Source of the DNA: Polyangium mundeleinium
Lineage (GTDB): Bacteria > Myxococcota_A > Polyangia > Polyangiales > Polyangiaceae
NCBI RefSeq assembly: GCF_028369105.1
Contig: NZ_JAQNDO010000001.1
Location: 2,163,711 to 2,227,710, forward strand
Length of the DNA stretch: 64,000 nucleotides
Direction of reading: 5' to 3'
Below the pieces are notes generated by a model. That model saw only the letters and a program-made list of their open reading frames with translations. It was not told the DNA's origin and ran no database searches. The position numbers were made by a program, and so were the translations under genes. Every line of letters begins with the position of its first letter. Position 1 is the first letter of the stretch. Shown in pieces: positions 38,869 to 47,352 of this stretch.

Positions 38869-39450
38869 TCAGGACGAAAGCACCACCTTCAAATCGAGCA
38901 GGATGATCACGGACGCGTTCTGGCGAACGACGCCGACGCTCTTCAGGGCAACCCCCTTGCCCTCCTGCGGGGACGCCTGCGCCTGCGCGGGCCGCGCGAT
39001 GCCCGCGATGTAGCTCGCGACCTCGCCGCCGAGCGCCGTCGCCGTGTGCTCGATCTCGCTGTCGGCGAGGCGGTAGACCTGGAGGACCTCGTCGACGTAG
39101 AGGCCGAGCAGCTCCACGCCCATCGGATCGACGAGCAGGATGCGCGCCTTGCTGGTGACGGGCCCCTCGGAGAGGCGCAGGCGGCGGCGCAGGTCGATCA
39201 CCGTGACGAGCTGCCCGCGCACGCTGATGATGCCCATGATCGACGCGGGCGCGCGCGGCACCGGCGTGAGCGGGTGGAGCTTCAAGATCTCGCGGATGAT
39301 CGAGACCGGCGCGGCGTAGACGTCGCCCGCGAGGCGGAACGCGAGGTACTCGGTGATGGGGCCGCGATCGCGCTGCGCCTTCTTGCGCTTGGTGCCCGCG
39401 GCGGCGGGGAGCACCGCGGAGGTGGTGCGGCGGGCCAGGTTAGAAGCCAT
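38869..39450 (-). CDS. cheW: CheW-family coupling protein with basic N-terminal extension
   Basis: This 193-residue protein has a Lys/Arg-rich N-terminus of about 35 residues, then a CheW domain: TEYLAFRLAGDVYAAPVSII, ASIMGIISVRGQLVTVIDLR, ILLVDPMGVELLGLYVDEVL. A Gln/Ala/Pro-rich loop (ARPAQAQASPQEGKG) is inserted near the C-terminus. ATG 39450 has GGAGGC six bases upstream and overlaps the end of cheA by 11 bp, so translation is probably coupled. Two different CheW proteins suggest two binding sites or array geometries. Confidence 0.93.
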   Translation of the reverse strand: MASNLARRTTSAVLPAAAGTKRKKAQRDRGPITEYLAFRLAGDVYAAPVSIIREILKLHPLTPVPRAPASIMGIISVRGQLVTVIDLRRRLRLSEGPVTSKARILLVDPMGVELLGLYVDEVLQVYRLADSEIEHTATALGGEVASYIAGIARPAQAQASPQEGKGVALKSVGVVRQNASVIILLDLKVVLSS

Positions 39451-41821
39451 GGGTGCCTCCGTGCATGCGGGCACGATCCGCGTGCGCGAACATCTCCTCG
39501 ACGAGCGCCGGCGCGTCGAGCACGAGCGCGATGCGCTGGTCGGCGAGCTGCGTCGCGCCCGCGAAGCCCGCGACGTTCTTGAGGCTCGGGCCGAGGCCCT
39601 TGATCACGACGTCCTGCTCGCCCACGAGCGAGTCGACGACGAGGCCGAGGCGGCGCGTGCCGACCGCGGTGACGACGATGAACCGGCGCTTCTGGCGCGG
39701 CGCGAGCGCCGTCCGCGCGGAGGGCGAGGAGCTGCTGGCCGGGCGGTACGGGAAGGCCGCGGCCGCGTAGTCCTGGCGGATGCTCTCGCTGCGGAGCGAG
39801 CCGCGCGGCGGGACGCCGGGGGCCTGGCTCATCGGGGACATGTCGAACCCCGAGCCGAAGGGGCCGGTGCCGCCCGCGTCCGGCGTGTCGGAGAGGCCGA
39901 AGAGGCGGGCCAGGTAGCAGAGCTGCAGCGTGCTGCCGCGCAAGGTGACGGCCTCGCGTCCGTCGATCACGCGCACCGCCTCGGCGTCGAGCCACACGGC
40001 CTCCTGCACGTTCGCGAGCGGGATGGCGAACTGCTGGTCGCTCACCTTCACGATCAGCGCGCTGATGATCGCCAGCGTGATCGGCAAGGTCACCGTGAAC
40101 TTGGTGCCGATGCCCGGCTCGCTCTGGACGTCGATCACGCCGCCGAGCTTCGAGATGTTCGTCTTGACGACGTCCATGCCGACGCCGCGGCCGCTGATCT
40201 CGCTGACGGCGCTCTTCGTCGAGAGGCCGGGGACGAAGATGAGGTTCAGGACCTCGCGGCGGCTCATCGTGCGCGCCTCGTCCGCCTGCACGACGCCCAT
40301 CCGGATCCCCTTCTCCAGCAGGCGCTCGGTGTCGATGCCCTTGCCGTCGTCCTCGATCTCGATGACGACGTGGTTGCCCTTCTGGAACGCGTTCAGCGCG
40401 ATCGTGCCCACGGCGGGCTTGCTCACCGCCTCGCGCATCTCGCGCTCCTCGATGCCGTGATCGATCGCGTTCCGCATCATGTGCATGAGCGGATCGCTGA
40501 GCTCCTCGACGATGAGCTTGTCGACCTCGGTCTCGGCGCCCGTGATGACGAGGTTCACCTGCTTGCCGGCCTCGCGGCTGATCTGCCGGGCCACGCGCGC
40601 GAGTTTGTCGAAGACCTGGCCGAGCGGGACCATGCGGACCTCGAGGATCCCGCGGCGCAGGCTGATGACGTTGCGCTCGAAGTCACGCTGCAGCCGGTGC
40701 AGGTTGATCCGGAGCTCGCGGTTCGTGTGCGCGTCGCGCATCTTCTCGAGCAGGCGCTCGAGCTCCGTGCGCACGATCGACAGCTCACCGACGATGTTCA
40801 TCAGCACGTCGAGCTTCTGGATGTCGACGCGCACCGTCTGCGCGACGCTCTTGATCGTGCCGAGCTCCTGGGCCTTCGGCGGGATGCTCGCGCCCGCGTC
40901 GAGGCGCGGCGCCGGGAAGGCGTGCGGCGCCGTCATGTCGAGCGGCATGTGGCCGAGCGGCGGCATGGCGCTCGGCACGTGGCTCGGCGCGACGGGCGGC
41001 GGCGAAGGCGTGGGCGTGGGGATGTGATGCGCCTGGACAGGCGTAGAGACGGCCGGCGCGGGTGCGGGCGCGGGACCTCCGCCCTGCCGCGGCAGCTCCT
41101 CGACCTCCACGCCGAGGTGGTGGAGCGCGTTCCGCAGCGTGGCCGCCGAGGCGCGCGACCCCATCAGGATCTCCAGCGTGATCGAGTCGATGTCGTCGCC
41201 GTCGCTGGCCGGCAGGTACGTGATGATGTCGCCGTGCGGCTTCGCCGTCGCCTTGAGCTCGTCGAGCCCCTGGTCGATCGTCGCGAGCTGGAACCGCACC
41301 TTCAGCCGGTAGAGCGTGTTGCCCTGCGCGATGTTCGTCTTGAGCTTGTGCTCCTCGAACTCGGTGAGCACCGCGAGCAGGTTCGGGTCGATGATGTGCC
41401 CGCCGTTGCCCGCGGTGCCGCCCGCGCCCGCCCCGCGATCGAGCTGCGTGAGCAGCTTTTCGAGCTCGGGCATCGGCTGATCGCGGCCCTCTTTCTCGGC
41501 CTGGAGCAGCTTTCCGTAGAGCTGCACCGAGAGGAAGAGCAGGTCGAGCACGGGGGCCGTGACGTCGACCTTGCCGAGGCGCAGATCGTCGAGCAGCTCC
41601 TCGAGCTTGTGCGAGAGGCTCGACATCCGCGTCGCGCCGAAGAGGCCCGCCAGGCCCTTCAGCGTGTGCACCGCGCGGAAGACGTCGTTGATCAGATCCG
41701 GATCGACGTGGCCGGCCTTCTGCGCCTCGTCGAGCGCGAGGAGATCTCGCCCGAGCCCCTCGACGATCTCCTGCGCCTCGGAGAAGAACTCCTCGCGCGC
41801 GCGTTCGCTCTCGCTCGTCAA
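39440..41821 (-). CDS. cheA: Chemotaxis histidine kinase CheA
   Basis: This 793-residue protein has P1/HPt (His52 in FRAVHTLKGLAGLFG), a P2-like domain (about 130-220), a Pro/Ala linker (about 240-300), P3 dimer helices (about 335-400), P4 ATPase with HMMRNAIDHGIE, DDGKGID and GRGVGMDVVK, and P5 CheW-like domain from about 595. P5 carries an insertion of about 65 residues rich in Gly, Ser and Pro (about 655-725) between two core strands. Its start overlaps the end of cheY by 4 bp. It phosphorylates the receiver encoded upstream and CheB. Confidence 0.96.
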   Translation of the reverse strand: MTSESERAREEFFSEAQEIVEGLGRDLLALDEAQKAGHVDPDLINDVFRAVHTLKGLAGLFGATRMSSLSHKLEELLDDLRLGKVDVTAPVLDLLFLSVQLYGKLLQAEKEGRDQPMPELEKLLTQLDRGAGAGGTAGNGGHIIDPNLLAVLTEFEEHKLKTNIAQGNTLYRLKVRFQLATIDQGLDELKATAKPHGDIITYLPASDGDDIDSITLEILMGSRASAATLRNALHHLGVEVEELPRQGGGPAPAPAPAVSTPVQAHHIPTPTPSPPPVAPSHVPSAMPPLGHMPLDMTAPHAFPAPRLDAGASIPPKAQELGTIKSVAQTVRVDIQKLDVLMNIVGELSIVRTELERLLEKMRDAHTNRELRINLHRLQRDFERNVISLRRGILEVRMVPLGQVFDKLARVARQISREAGKQVNLVITGAETEVDKLIVEELSDPLMHMMRNAIDHGIEEREMREAVSKPAVGTIALNAFQKGNHVVIEIEDDGKGIDTERLLEKGIRMGVVQADEARTMSRREVLNLIFVPGLSTKSAVSEISGRGVGMDVVKTNISKLGGVIDVQSEPGIGTKFTVTLPITLAIISALIVKVSDQQFAIPLANVQEAVWLDAEAVRVIDGREAVTLRGSTLQLCYLARLFGLSDTPDAGGTGPFGSGFDMSPMSQAPGVPPRGSLRSESIRQDYAAAAFPYRPASSSSPSARTALAPRQKRRFIVVTAVGTRRLGLVVDSLVGEQDVVIKGLGPSLKNVAGFAGATQLADQRIALVLDAPALVEEMFAHADRARMHGGTHGF

Positions 41822-42261
41822 CGCGACCCCTCGCTGCTCTCGGCCGGAAGGGAACTGCGCGCTTGCAGGATCGTCGTGATGGCTCGCTGCAGCGCCTCCA
41901 CCGTGAAGGGCTTCGCGAGGAACGCGTCGGCGCCGAGCGCGAGGCCGCGCGCCCGGTCCTTCTCGGAGGACTGCGTCGAGATGATGATCGTGGCGACCTT
42001 GCGGTGCCGCTCGCTGTCGCGCATGAACCGAAGGAGCTCGAGCCCGTTGATGTCCGGCATGTTGATGTCGGTGATCACGAGGTCGTAGTTCCCGCGCGGC
42101 AGGAGGCGCAACGCGTCGAATCCGCTGGCTGCCTCGACGACCTCCACCTCACCGTGCGTGTCGTCCGGGCTCGCTGCGAAGAGCCCCGGCGCATCCTCGA
42201 GCGCCGCGCGGATGAACGCCCGGAACGCAGAGGAGTCCTCGACGACCAGGATACGAGCCAT
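41818..42261 (-). CDS. cheY: CheY-like single-domain response regulator
   Basis: This 147-residue receiver has ILVVEDSSAFRAFIRAAL, phospho-acceptor Asp in DLVITDINMPDINGLEL, the Thr/Ser in IIISTQSSEKDR and Lys in AFLAKPFT. About 15 extra residues (GLFAASPDDTHGEVE) lie between the first helix and second strand. It is the first gene of the seven-gene chemosensory operon and is the likely output of CheA. The upstream gap of 246 bp to the divergent VWA gene should hold the operon promoter. Confidence 0.92.
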   Translation of the reverse strand: MARILVVEDSSAFRAFIRAALEDAPGLFAASPDDTHGEVEVVEAASGFDALRLLPRGNYDLVITDINMPDINGLELLRFMRDSERHRKVATIIISTQSSEKDRARGLALGADAFLAKPFTVEALQRAITTILQARSSLPAESSEGSR

Positions 42262-42345
42262 GCCCTGAGGTTAGCGGAAACGCCTCACGATCAGGAGGTT
42301 TTTGGGTGAGCCTCGCCCGCCAGAGCCTTGCTGCCGTGACCTTCC

Positions 42346-42367
42346 CCGCGGAGCCCGCGGATTTTTT
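42346..42367 (+). terminator. Terminator-like hairpin in the che/VWA divergent gap
   Basis: CCGCG (42346-42350) pairs with CGCGG (42356-42360) around GAGCC and is followed by A and six T (42362-42367), the form of an intrinsic terminator on the plus strand. No annotated plus-strand gene ends before it: the che operon begins on the other strand at 42261. It could end a short RNA or an antisense transcript starting within 42262-42345. Confidence 0.45.
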
Positions 42368-42507
42368 GCCCGGAACGGCGCCCTCGTCGGGGGCCCCTTC
42401 TGCGCGAACGTGCAGATCTTGCGTCTCGTGGGGGCCGGGGTGGGGTTCGTGGTCACGGCGCATTCCACGCGCCCGCGAATTGACAGGGCCGCGGAGGTGC
42501 TGCCCTA

Positions 42508-43593
42508 ATGCGGTCCGTGAACGACAGAAACACGGCCGCGCGCGGCGCGGGTACCTTTTCCTACGCCTGGGTGACGCTCTGCTCCCTGCTCGCGCTCGTG
42601 CTCGTCGCGTGCGGGGGTGGCTTGAACGTCCGGCTCATCAACTCGGCGCAGAAGAAACCCAACAACGTATGGGTCTTCTTCACGGTGGACGCGGGCAAGG
42701 ACAAGCCCGTCGGTGGCCTCAAGGCCGAAGACTTCAAGATCTACGAGGACGGAGAGATCGTCTCGACCTTCGAGAGCAAGCAGACGATCCAGAACCCCGA
42801 GGTCGCGGCGGTCATGTACACGATGCTGCTCGTCGACATGAGCGGCAGCGTGACCGAGTCCGGGCAGGCGGACGCGCTCGTCGACGCCGCCAAGGCCTTC
42901 GCCGAGCGCGTCGGCAAGACGCAGAAGGTCGGCGTGTACGCGTTCGACGGCTCGGAGAAGATCCACTCGGTCGTGCCCTTCACCGAGGCGCAAGGCTCGG
43001 TCGAAGGCGGCCTCGAAGGGCTGCGCAGCTACAAGCCCAAGGACCCGTCGACGAACCTGCACGGCGCCGTCGTCGAGGGCCTCGCGACGCTCAAGAAGGA
43101 GCTCGACAAGGACAAGCGTCCCCTCAAGTTCGGCTCGCTCGTCGTCTTCTCGGACGGCACGGATCGCGCTGCACGCGTGACCCGCGACCAGATGAAAGAC
43201 GACATGGACAAGGAAGAGTACGAGAACTACCAGATCTATGCGATCGGCGTCGGCGCCGAGATCGGCAAGGCGAAGCTCGACGACATCGGGCGCGACGGGA
43301 CCGAGCTCGCGACGGATCAGGCGAAGGTCAAGGAAGCCTTCGACCGGATGGCCGCGCGCATCGAGTCGCACATGAAGCGCTTCTACCTGCTCTCGTACTG
43401 CACGCCGGCCCGCAAGGGTGAGCACGAGGTGCGCATCGAGGCGATCAGCAAGCAGGATCCCGAGGGCTCTGGCGACGTCGAGTACAAGTTCAACGCCGAC
43501 GGCTTCGGGCCTCCGCCCGACTGCGATCCGAAGGCGCCTCCGGCCTTCGATCTGAAGGAGCCGGCGCCGAAGGCCGCGCCTGCCGCCAAGTAG
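42508..43593 (+). CDS. VWA-domain lipoprotein
   Basis: This 361-residue protein has a lipoprotein signal (LLALVLVACGGGLN). A von Willebrand A domain covers about 105-300 with the MIDAS motif DMSGS, Thr in STNLHG and Asp in VVFSDGTD, so it should bind a divalent metal and a protein ligand. The N-terminal part (NVWVFFTVDAGKDKPVGGLK) resembles a beta-sandwich with a VWA-linked IYEDGEIVSTFE segment. A Pro/Ala tail ends the protein. TTGACA is at 42480-42485 and a CCTAAT hexamer overlaps the start codon, so the true start may be GTG 42517. A strong hairpin follows its stop. Confidence 0.88.
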   Translation: MRSVNDRNTAARGAGTFSYAWVTLCSLLALVLVACGGGLNVRLINSAQKKPNNVWVFFTVDAGKDKPVGGLKAEDFKIYEDGEIVSTFESKQTIQNPEVAAVMYTMLLVDMSGSVTESGQADALVDAAKAFAERVGKTQKVGVYAFDGSEKIHSVVPFTEAQGSVEGGLEGLRSYKPKDPSTNLHGAVVEGLATLKKELDKDKRPLKFGSLVVFSDGTDRAARVTRDQMKDDMDKEEYENYQIYAIGVGAEIGKAKLDDIGRDGTELATDQAKVKEAFDRMAARIESHMKRFYLLSYCTPARKGEHEVRIEAISKQDPEGSGDVEYKFNADGFGPPPDCDPKAPPAFDLKEPAPKAAPAAK

Positions 43594-43620
43594 TACGATC
43601 CCGAGCCATCAGCTCGGCAA

Positions 43621-43652
43621 GGCCCGCGCGCATCAGGGTATGCTCGCGGGCC
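43621..43652 (+). terminator. Strong hairpin between VWA gene and receiver gene
   Basis: GGCCCGCG (43621-43628) pairs with CGCGGGCC (43645-43652), and GCAT (43630-43633) with ATGC (43640-43643), leaving one mismatch and a six-base loop. TCGTTCATTTT follows. It is probably a terminator for the VWA gene; because it ends 24 nt before the receiver's ATG, it could also shape that gene's leader. Confidence 0.6.
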
Positions 43653-43676
43653 TCGTTCATTTTGGAGGGGACGCGC

Positions 43677-44069
43677 ATGCCCGTTTCGAAGGTGCTGCTG
43701 GTCGACGACGAGCCGCACATCCGCCGGATTGGTGAGCTGAGCTTGAAGGGCGTCGGCAAGTGGAAGGTCGTGCTCGCGTCGTCGGGGCACGAAGCGCTCG
43801 ACGCGGCGGCGCGTGAATCACCCGACGTGATCCTTCTCGACGTGATGATGCCCGGCATGGATGGCCAAGAGACGCTCGGCGAGCTCCGCGCGCGCGAGGT
43901 CACGGCCGCGATCCCGATCATCTTCATGACCGCGAAGGTGCAGAAGCACGAGGTCGATCGGTACCGCGAGCTCGGCGCCGCAGGTGTGATCCCCAAGCCC
44001 TTCGACCCCATGTCCCTCCCCGGACAAATCCTCGACATCCTCGCCTCGTACGCAAGCACACGACCTTGA
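43677..44069 (+). CDS. Single-domain response regulator
   Basis: This 130-residue stand-alone receiver has KVLLVDDEPHIRRIGELSL, phospho-acceptor Asp near 55 (VILLDVMMPGMDG), FMTAKV and Lys in GVIPKPFDP. ATG 43677 has GGAGGGG six bases upstream. It has no output domain, so it acts as a phosphate shuttle or binds a partner. The GAF kinase gene starts 39 bp downstream on the same strand and is the likely partner. Confidence 0.93.
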   Translation: MPVSKVLLVDDEPHIRRIGELSLKGVGKWKVVLASSGHEALDAAARESPDVILLDVMMPGMDGQETLGELRAREVTAAIPIIFMTAKVQKHEVDRYRELGAAGVIPKPFDPMSLPGQILDILASYASTRP

Positions 44070-44108
44070 TCGTGGCGCACCGCGTGCAAGGGAGTGAGGT
44101 GGAACTTC

Positions 44109-45404
44109 ATGAAAGCAGCACCTCTCCCTGGCGATGAGATCGAGCGGCTCGCGGCGCTGAGCGATGCGGCGCTCCTCGACACGCCCCCCGAACCTGCCTT
44201 CGACGATCTCACGCATCTCGCGGCCTCGATCTGCGGCACGCCCATCGCGCTGGTCTCGCTCATCGATCGCGATCGCCAGTGGTTCAAGGCGAGGGTCGGG
44301 CTCGACGCGAGCGAGACGCCGCGCGAGGTGGCCTTCTGCGCGCACGCGATCCTCGGCCAGGAGCTCTTCCTCGTCCCCGACGCGTACGACGACGAGCGGT
44401 TCGCCGACAACCCGCTCGTGACCGGCGCGCCGAACGTGCGGTTTTACGCCGGCGCGCCGCTCGCGACCTCGGATGGCCACAACGTCGGGACGCTCTGCGT
44501 CATCGACCACGGCCCGCGCCAGCTCGACGAGGCGCAACGGAGCGCGCTCTCGGCGCTCGCGCGTCAGGTGGCCGCGCAGATCGATCTCCGCCGCGCGAAC
44601 GGGCGGCTCGTGAAGCTGAACGGCGAGCTCGTGGCGCGGGCGCGCGAGGCGCAGGCGGTCATCGAGCAACGCAAGGCCATCGAGCGCCTCAAGGACGAGT
44701 TCGTCTCGACGGTCTCGCACGAGCTCCGGACGCCGCTCACCTCGATCCGCGGGGCGCTCGGGCTCCTCGAAGGCGGCGTGCTCGGCCGCCTGCCCGACGA
44801 GGCGATGGAGCTCGTGCAGATCGCCCGGACCAACACCGATCGGCTCGTGCGGCTCATCAACGACATCCTCGACCTGGAGAAGATCGAAGCGGGCAAGCTC
44901 GAGCTGTCCCCGAAGCACGTCGACGTGCGGCGGCTGGTGTCGAGCCTCGTCGAGAGCCTCTCGCCCGTGGCGGCCGAGGCCAAGGTCGAGCTTTGGGCGG
45001 ACGTGCGGGGCGAGGTCGACCTCGTGGTGGATGAGGACCGGATCGCTCAGGTGCTCACGAACCTGATGTCCAATGCCCTCAAGTTCTCGCCGGCCGAGGC
45101 GCGGATCGAGCTCGGCGTGGAGGTGACGTCGGCCGGCCACGTGCGCTTCGACGTGCGGGACCGGGGACCCGGGATCGCGGAGGCGGACCTCGCGCGGCTC
45201 TTCAACCGGTTCGAGCAGCTCGACGGCGATCACCGTCGCAAGATGGGCGGTACGGGCCTCGGGCTCGCGATCTCGAAGGCGATCGTCGAGCAACACGGCG
45301 GCACGATCGGCGTCACGTCGAAGCTCGGGCAAGGCAGCACATTCTGGTTCGAGGTGCCGCAGCGCGGAGCCCTCCGCGAGGCGTCGCCGCGCGTCGAAAT
45401 CTAG
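44109..45404 (+). CDS. GAF-domain histidine kinase
   Basis: This 431-residue soluble kinase has a GAF domain (about 20-165: VSLIDRDRQWFKARVGL, REVAFCAHAIL, FYAGAPLATSDGHNVGTLC), a coiled linker, HisKA with STVSHELRTPLTSIRGALG (His near 204) and an ATPase domain with VLTNLMSNALKFSP, DRGPGIA and GGTGLGLAISKAIV. The Cys in CVID near 145 could be of interest for sensing. It is preceded by a receiver gene and followed after 39 bp by an HPt gene, so the three probably form a phosphorelay. GGAGTGAGGTGG upstream supports ATG 44109. Confidence 0.93.
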   Translation: MKAAPLPGDEIERLAALSDAALLDTPPEPAFDDLTHLAASICGTPIALVSLIDRDRQWFKARVGLDASETPREVAFCAHAILGQELFLVPDAYDDERFADNPLVTGAPNVRFYAGAPLATSDGHNVGTLCVIDHGPRQLDEAQRSALSALARQVAAQIDLRRANGRLVKLNGELVARAREAQAVIEQRKAIERLKDEFVSTVSHELRTPLTSIRGALGLLEGGVLGRLPDEAMELVQIARTNTDRLVRLINDILDLEKIEAGKLELSPKHVDVRRLVSSLVESLSPVAAEAKVELWADVRGEVDLVVDEDRIAQVLTNLMSNALKFSPAEARIELGVEVTSAGHVRFDVRDRGPGIAEADLARLFNRFEQLDGDHRRKMGGTGLGLAISKAIVEQHGGTIGVTSKLGQGSTFWFEVPQRGALREASPRVEI

Positions 45405-45443
45405 GGCCCTCCTCGCCGGCCGCGCATATCATCGACGAACCCG

Positions 45444-45794
45444 ATGGCGCATACGAAGGACGACGAGATCCGAGCGGCGCTCCTGGAGTTACGCAGGGAG
45501 TACCTTGCGGAGCTGCCGGACCTCTTGCAGCAGCTCGCCGAGGTCGTGTTCGCGGCGAAGCAGGGGACCCAGAACGCGATGCGCGCCGCCGTGTCGAGGG
45601 CGCACGCGCTGCGCGGGACCGCGGGTTCGTACCGCTTTCAGGAGATCAGCGACGCGGCCGGCTTCATCGAGGACGGGCTGCTCGGCATCCAGGGTGGCTG
45701 GCTCCCCGCGGAGCAAGCGTGGCCCGAGATCGAGCGCGCGGTCGCGGGCGCCCGCGCGGCGTGCGTGCGCGCGGTGGCCGAGCTCATGCCGTAG
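45444..45794 (+). CDS. HPt-domain phosphotransfer protein
   Basis: This 116-residue helical protein has the HPt core: YLAELPDLLQQLAEVVFAAK, then SRAHALRGTAGSYRFQEISD with the phospho-His near 54 (HxLRGTAG in place of the common HxLKG), and two more helices. It should pass phosphate between the GAF kinase/receiver pair and another receiver, such as the one fused to the Ser/Thr kinase convergent with it. Its 3' end overlaps that gene's 3' end by 11 bp. Confidence 0.85.
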   Translation: MAHTKDDEIRAALLELRREYLAELPDLLQQLAEVVFAAKQGTQNAMRAAVSRAHALRGTAGSYRFQEISDAAGFIEDGLLGIQGGWLPAEQAWPEIERAVAGARAACVRAVAELMP

Positions 45795-47202
45795 GCGCCG
45801 CGCCCCAGCCGGCTCGCTCGACGATGCCGTCGATCGTGTCGACGAGGCGGCGCAGATCGATCGGCTTCGCCACGAACTCGCGCACGCCGAGGACGGCGAA
45901 CTTCCAGCGCTCTTGCGGGCCCACGCGGCCGCTGAGGACGACGACGCGCGCGTGGTCGCCGCGCGGCAAGGCGCGCAGGTGCGAGAGCGTGTCCACGCCG
46001 TCGAGGTCGGGCATGTCGAGGTCGAGCAGCAGGAGATCGGGGGGCTCTTCGCGCGCGGCATCGAGCGCGGCCTGACCCGAGCGCGCGACGCGGATGCGCA
46101 CCGATCGGCCCTTCAAGGCGAGCTCGGCGGCCTTGGCGGCGAACTTGCCGAACGCGGGATCGTCGTCCACCGCGAGCACGCGGAGCGGTCGCAGGATGTT
46201 CTCGCCAGGCAGCCGGGTGCTTGGCGGCGGCGCCTCGCTCGACGGCGTCGCGGCGGCCTTGGGGGAGCTGACGCGGACGAGGTCGCGCGCGAACGCCCCG
46301 CAGCTCGGGTAGCGATCGACGGGGTTTTTGGCGAGCGCGCGCGCGAGCATGGCGTCGAAGGGCGCGAGCTCGGGGCGCACCGATGAGGCGAGGGGCACGG
46401 GCGCGTGCTGGTGGGCCTGCAGGAGGTGCAGGATGTTGCGCACGGGGTACGGCGTGCGGCCCGTGAGAAGCTCGAACGCCACGCATCCGAGCGCGTAGAG
46501 GTCGCTCCACGGGCCCACCGTGATCCCGTGCCCGCCGAACCCCGATTGCTCGGGCGCCATGTAGAGCGGCGTGCCTTCGATCGTCTCGGGATTCGGATCC
46601 GACGACTGCTGCGCGAGCCCGAAATCGATGAGCACGGGCCTGCCGGTGTCCTCCTCGATGACGATGTTGCCGGGCTTCACGTCACGATGGACGATGCCTC
46701 GGCCGTGCGCGGCGTCGAGCCCGTCGGCGATGCGGCTCAGGATGGTGAGCGCGCGGTGCTGCGGGAGGAAGCTCTTGCGCTGCTCGTAGTCGTCGAGGAT
46801 CGCTTCGAGCGAGCGGCCTTCGACGTACTCCATCGCGAAGAAGTACGACGAGCCGTGGCGGCCGAACGCGTACACCTGCACGACGTGCTGATCACGCAGC
46901 GTCGCGAGCGCCTTCGCTTCGTGCTGGAGCTTTTGCTCCGCGAGCGCGTCGTCCCACGTCGGGACGATGAGCTTCAGGGCGACCGTGCGATCGAGCCAGA
47001 TGTCACGCGCGCGGTAGACGACGCCCATGCCGCCGCGCCCGACCTCCGCGTCGATGCGGTAGGTGCCGCCCACCACGAGGCCTGGCTCGGGTGCGCTCGA
47101 GATGCTGGTCGGGATCGTATCGGAGGCGTTGCCGAACTCGTCCATCGACGTCGTGTCGCCGTAGGCTTCGCCGGAATTGTCAGGCGACGAAGGTGTGCTC
47201 AT
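45784..47202 (-). CDS. Ser/Thr protein kinase fused to a receiver domain
   Basis: This 472-residue protein has an acidic/Ser-rich N-terminus, then an Hanks-type kinase (about 48-310): YRIDAEVGRGGMGVVYRARD, VALKL, IVHRDVKPGNIVI, LIDFGLAQQ, GTPLYMAPEQ. A linker (about 312-340) leads to a C-terminal receiver (about 343-470) with VLAVDDDPAFGKF, phospho-acceptor Asp in LLLLDLDMPDLDG and Lys in REFVAKPIDL. No membrane segment. The fusion lets an aspartate phosphorelay control a Ser/Thr kinase; the HPt gene convergent with it is the natural donor candidate. Confidence 0.94.
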   Translation of the reverse strand: MSTPSSPDNSGEAYGDTTSMDEFGNASDTIPTSISSAPEPGLVVGGTYRIDAEVGRGGMGVVYRARDIWLDRTVALKLIVPTWDDALAEQKLQHEAKALATLRDQHVVQVYAFGRHGSSYFFAMEYVEGRSLEAILDDYEQRKSFLPQHRALTILSRIADGLDAAHGRGIVHRDVKPGNIVIEEDTGRPVLIDFGLAQQSSDPNPETIEGTPLYMAPEQSGFGGHGITVGPWSDLYALGCVAFELLTGRTPYPVRNILHLLQAHQHAPVPLASSVRPELAPFDAMLARALAKNPVDRYPSCGAFARDLVRVSSPKAAATPSSEAPPPSTRLPGENILRPLRVLAVDDDPAFGKFAAKAAELALKGRSVRIRVARSGQAALDAAREEPPDLLLLDLDMPDLDGVDTLSHLRALPRGDHARVVVLSGRVGPQERWKFAVLGVREFVAKPIDLRRLVDTIDGIVERAGWGAAPTA

Positions 47203-47352
47203 GAAGCGCTGCCCGCCCCGGCGCGAAAATGCGCCGGCCCATTTCTTTTCTAGGCCGGGCGCATCGGCGTCGCGAGCGAAAAAACGCGCGCGCCGATACG
47301 CCCGTGATGCGGACTCCTCCAGGGCAGGGACTTCGCGGGGGCGCGACGCGCG

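Noticed and set aside
39353-42088. 911-codon plus-strand frame opposite cheA
   Set aside because: Composition of a mirror frame (His/Arg/Asp/Leu runs); CheA motifs are on the minus strand.
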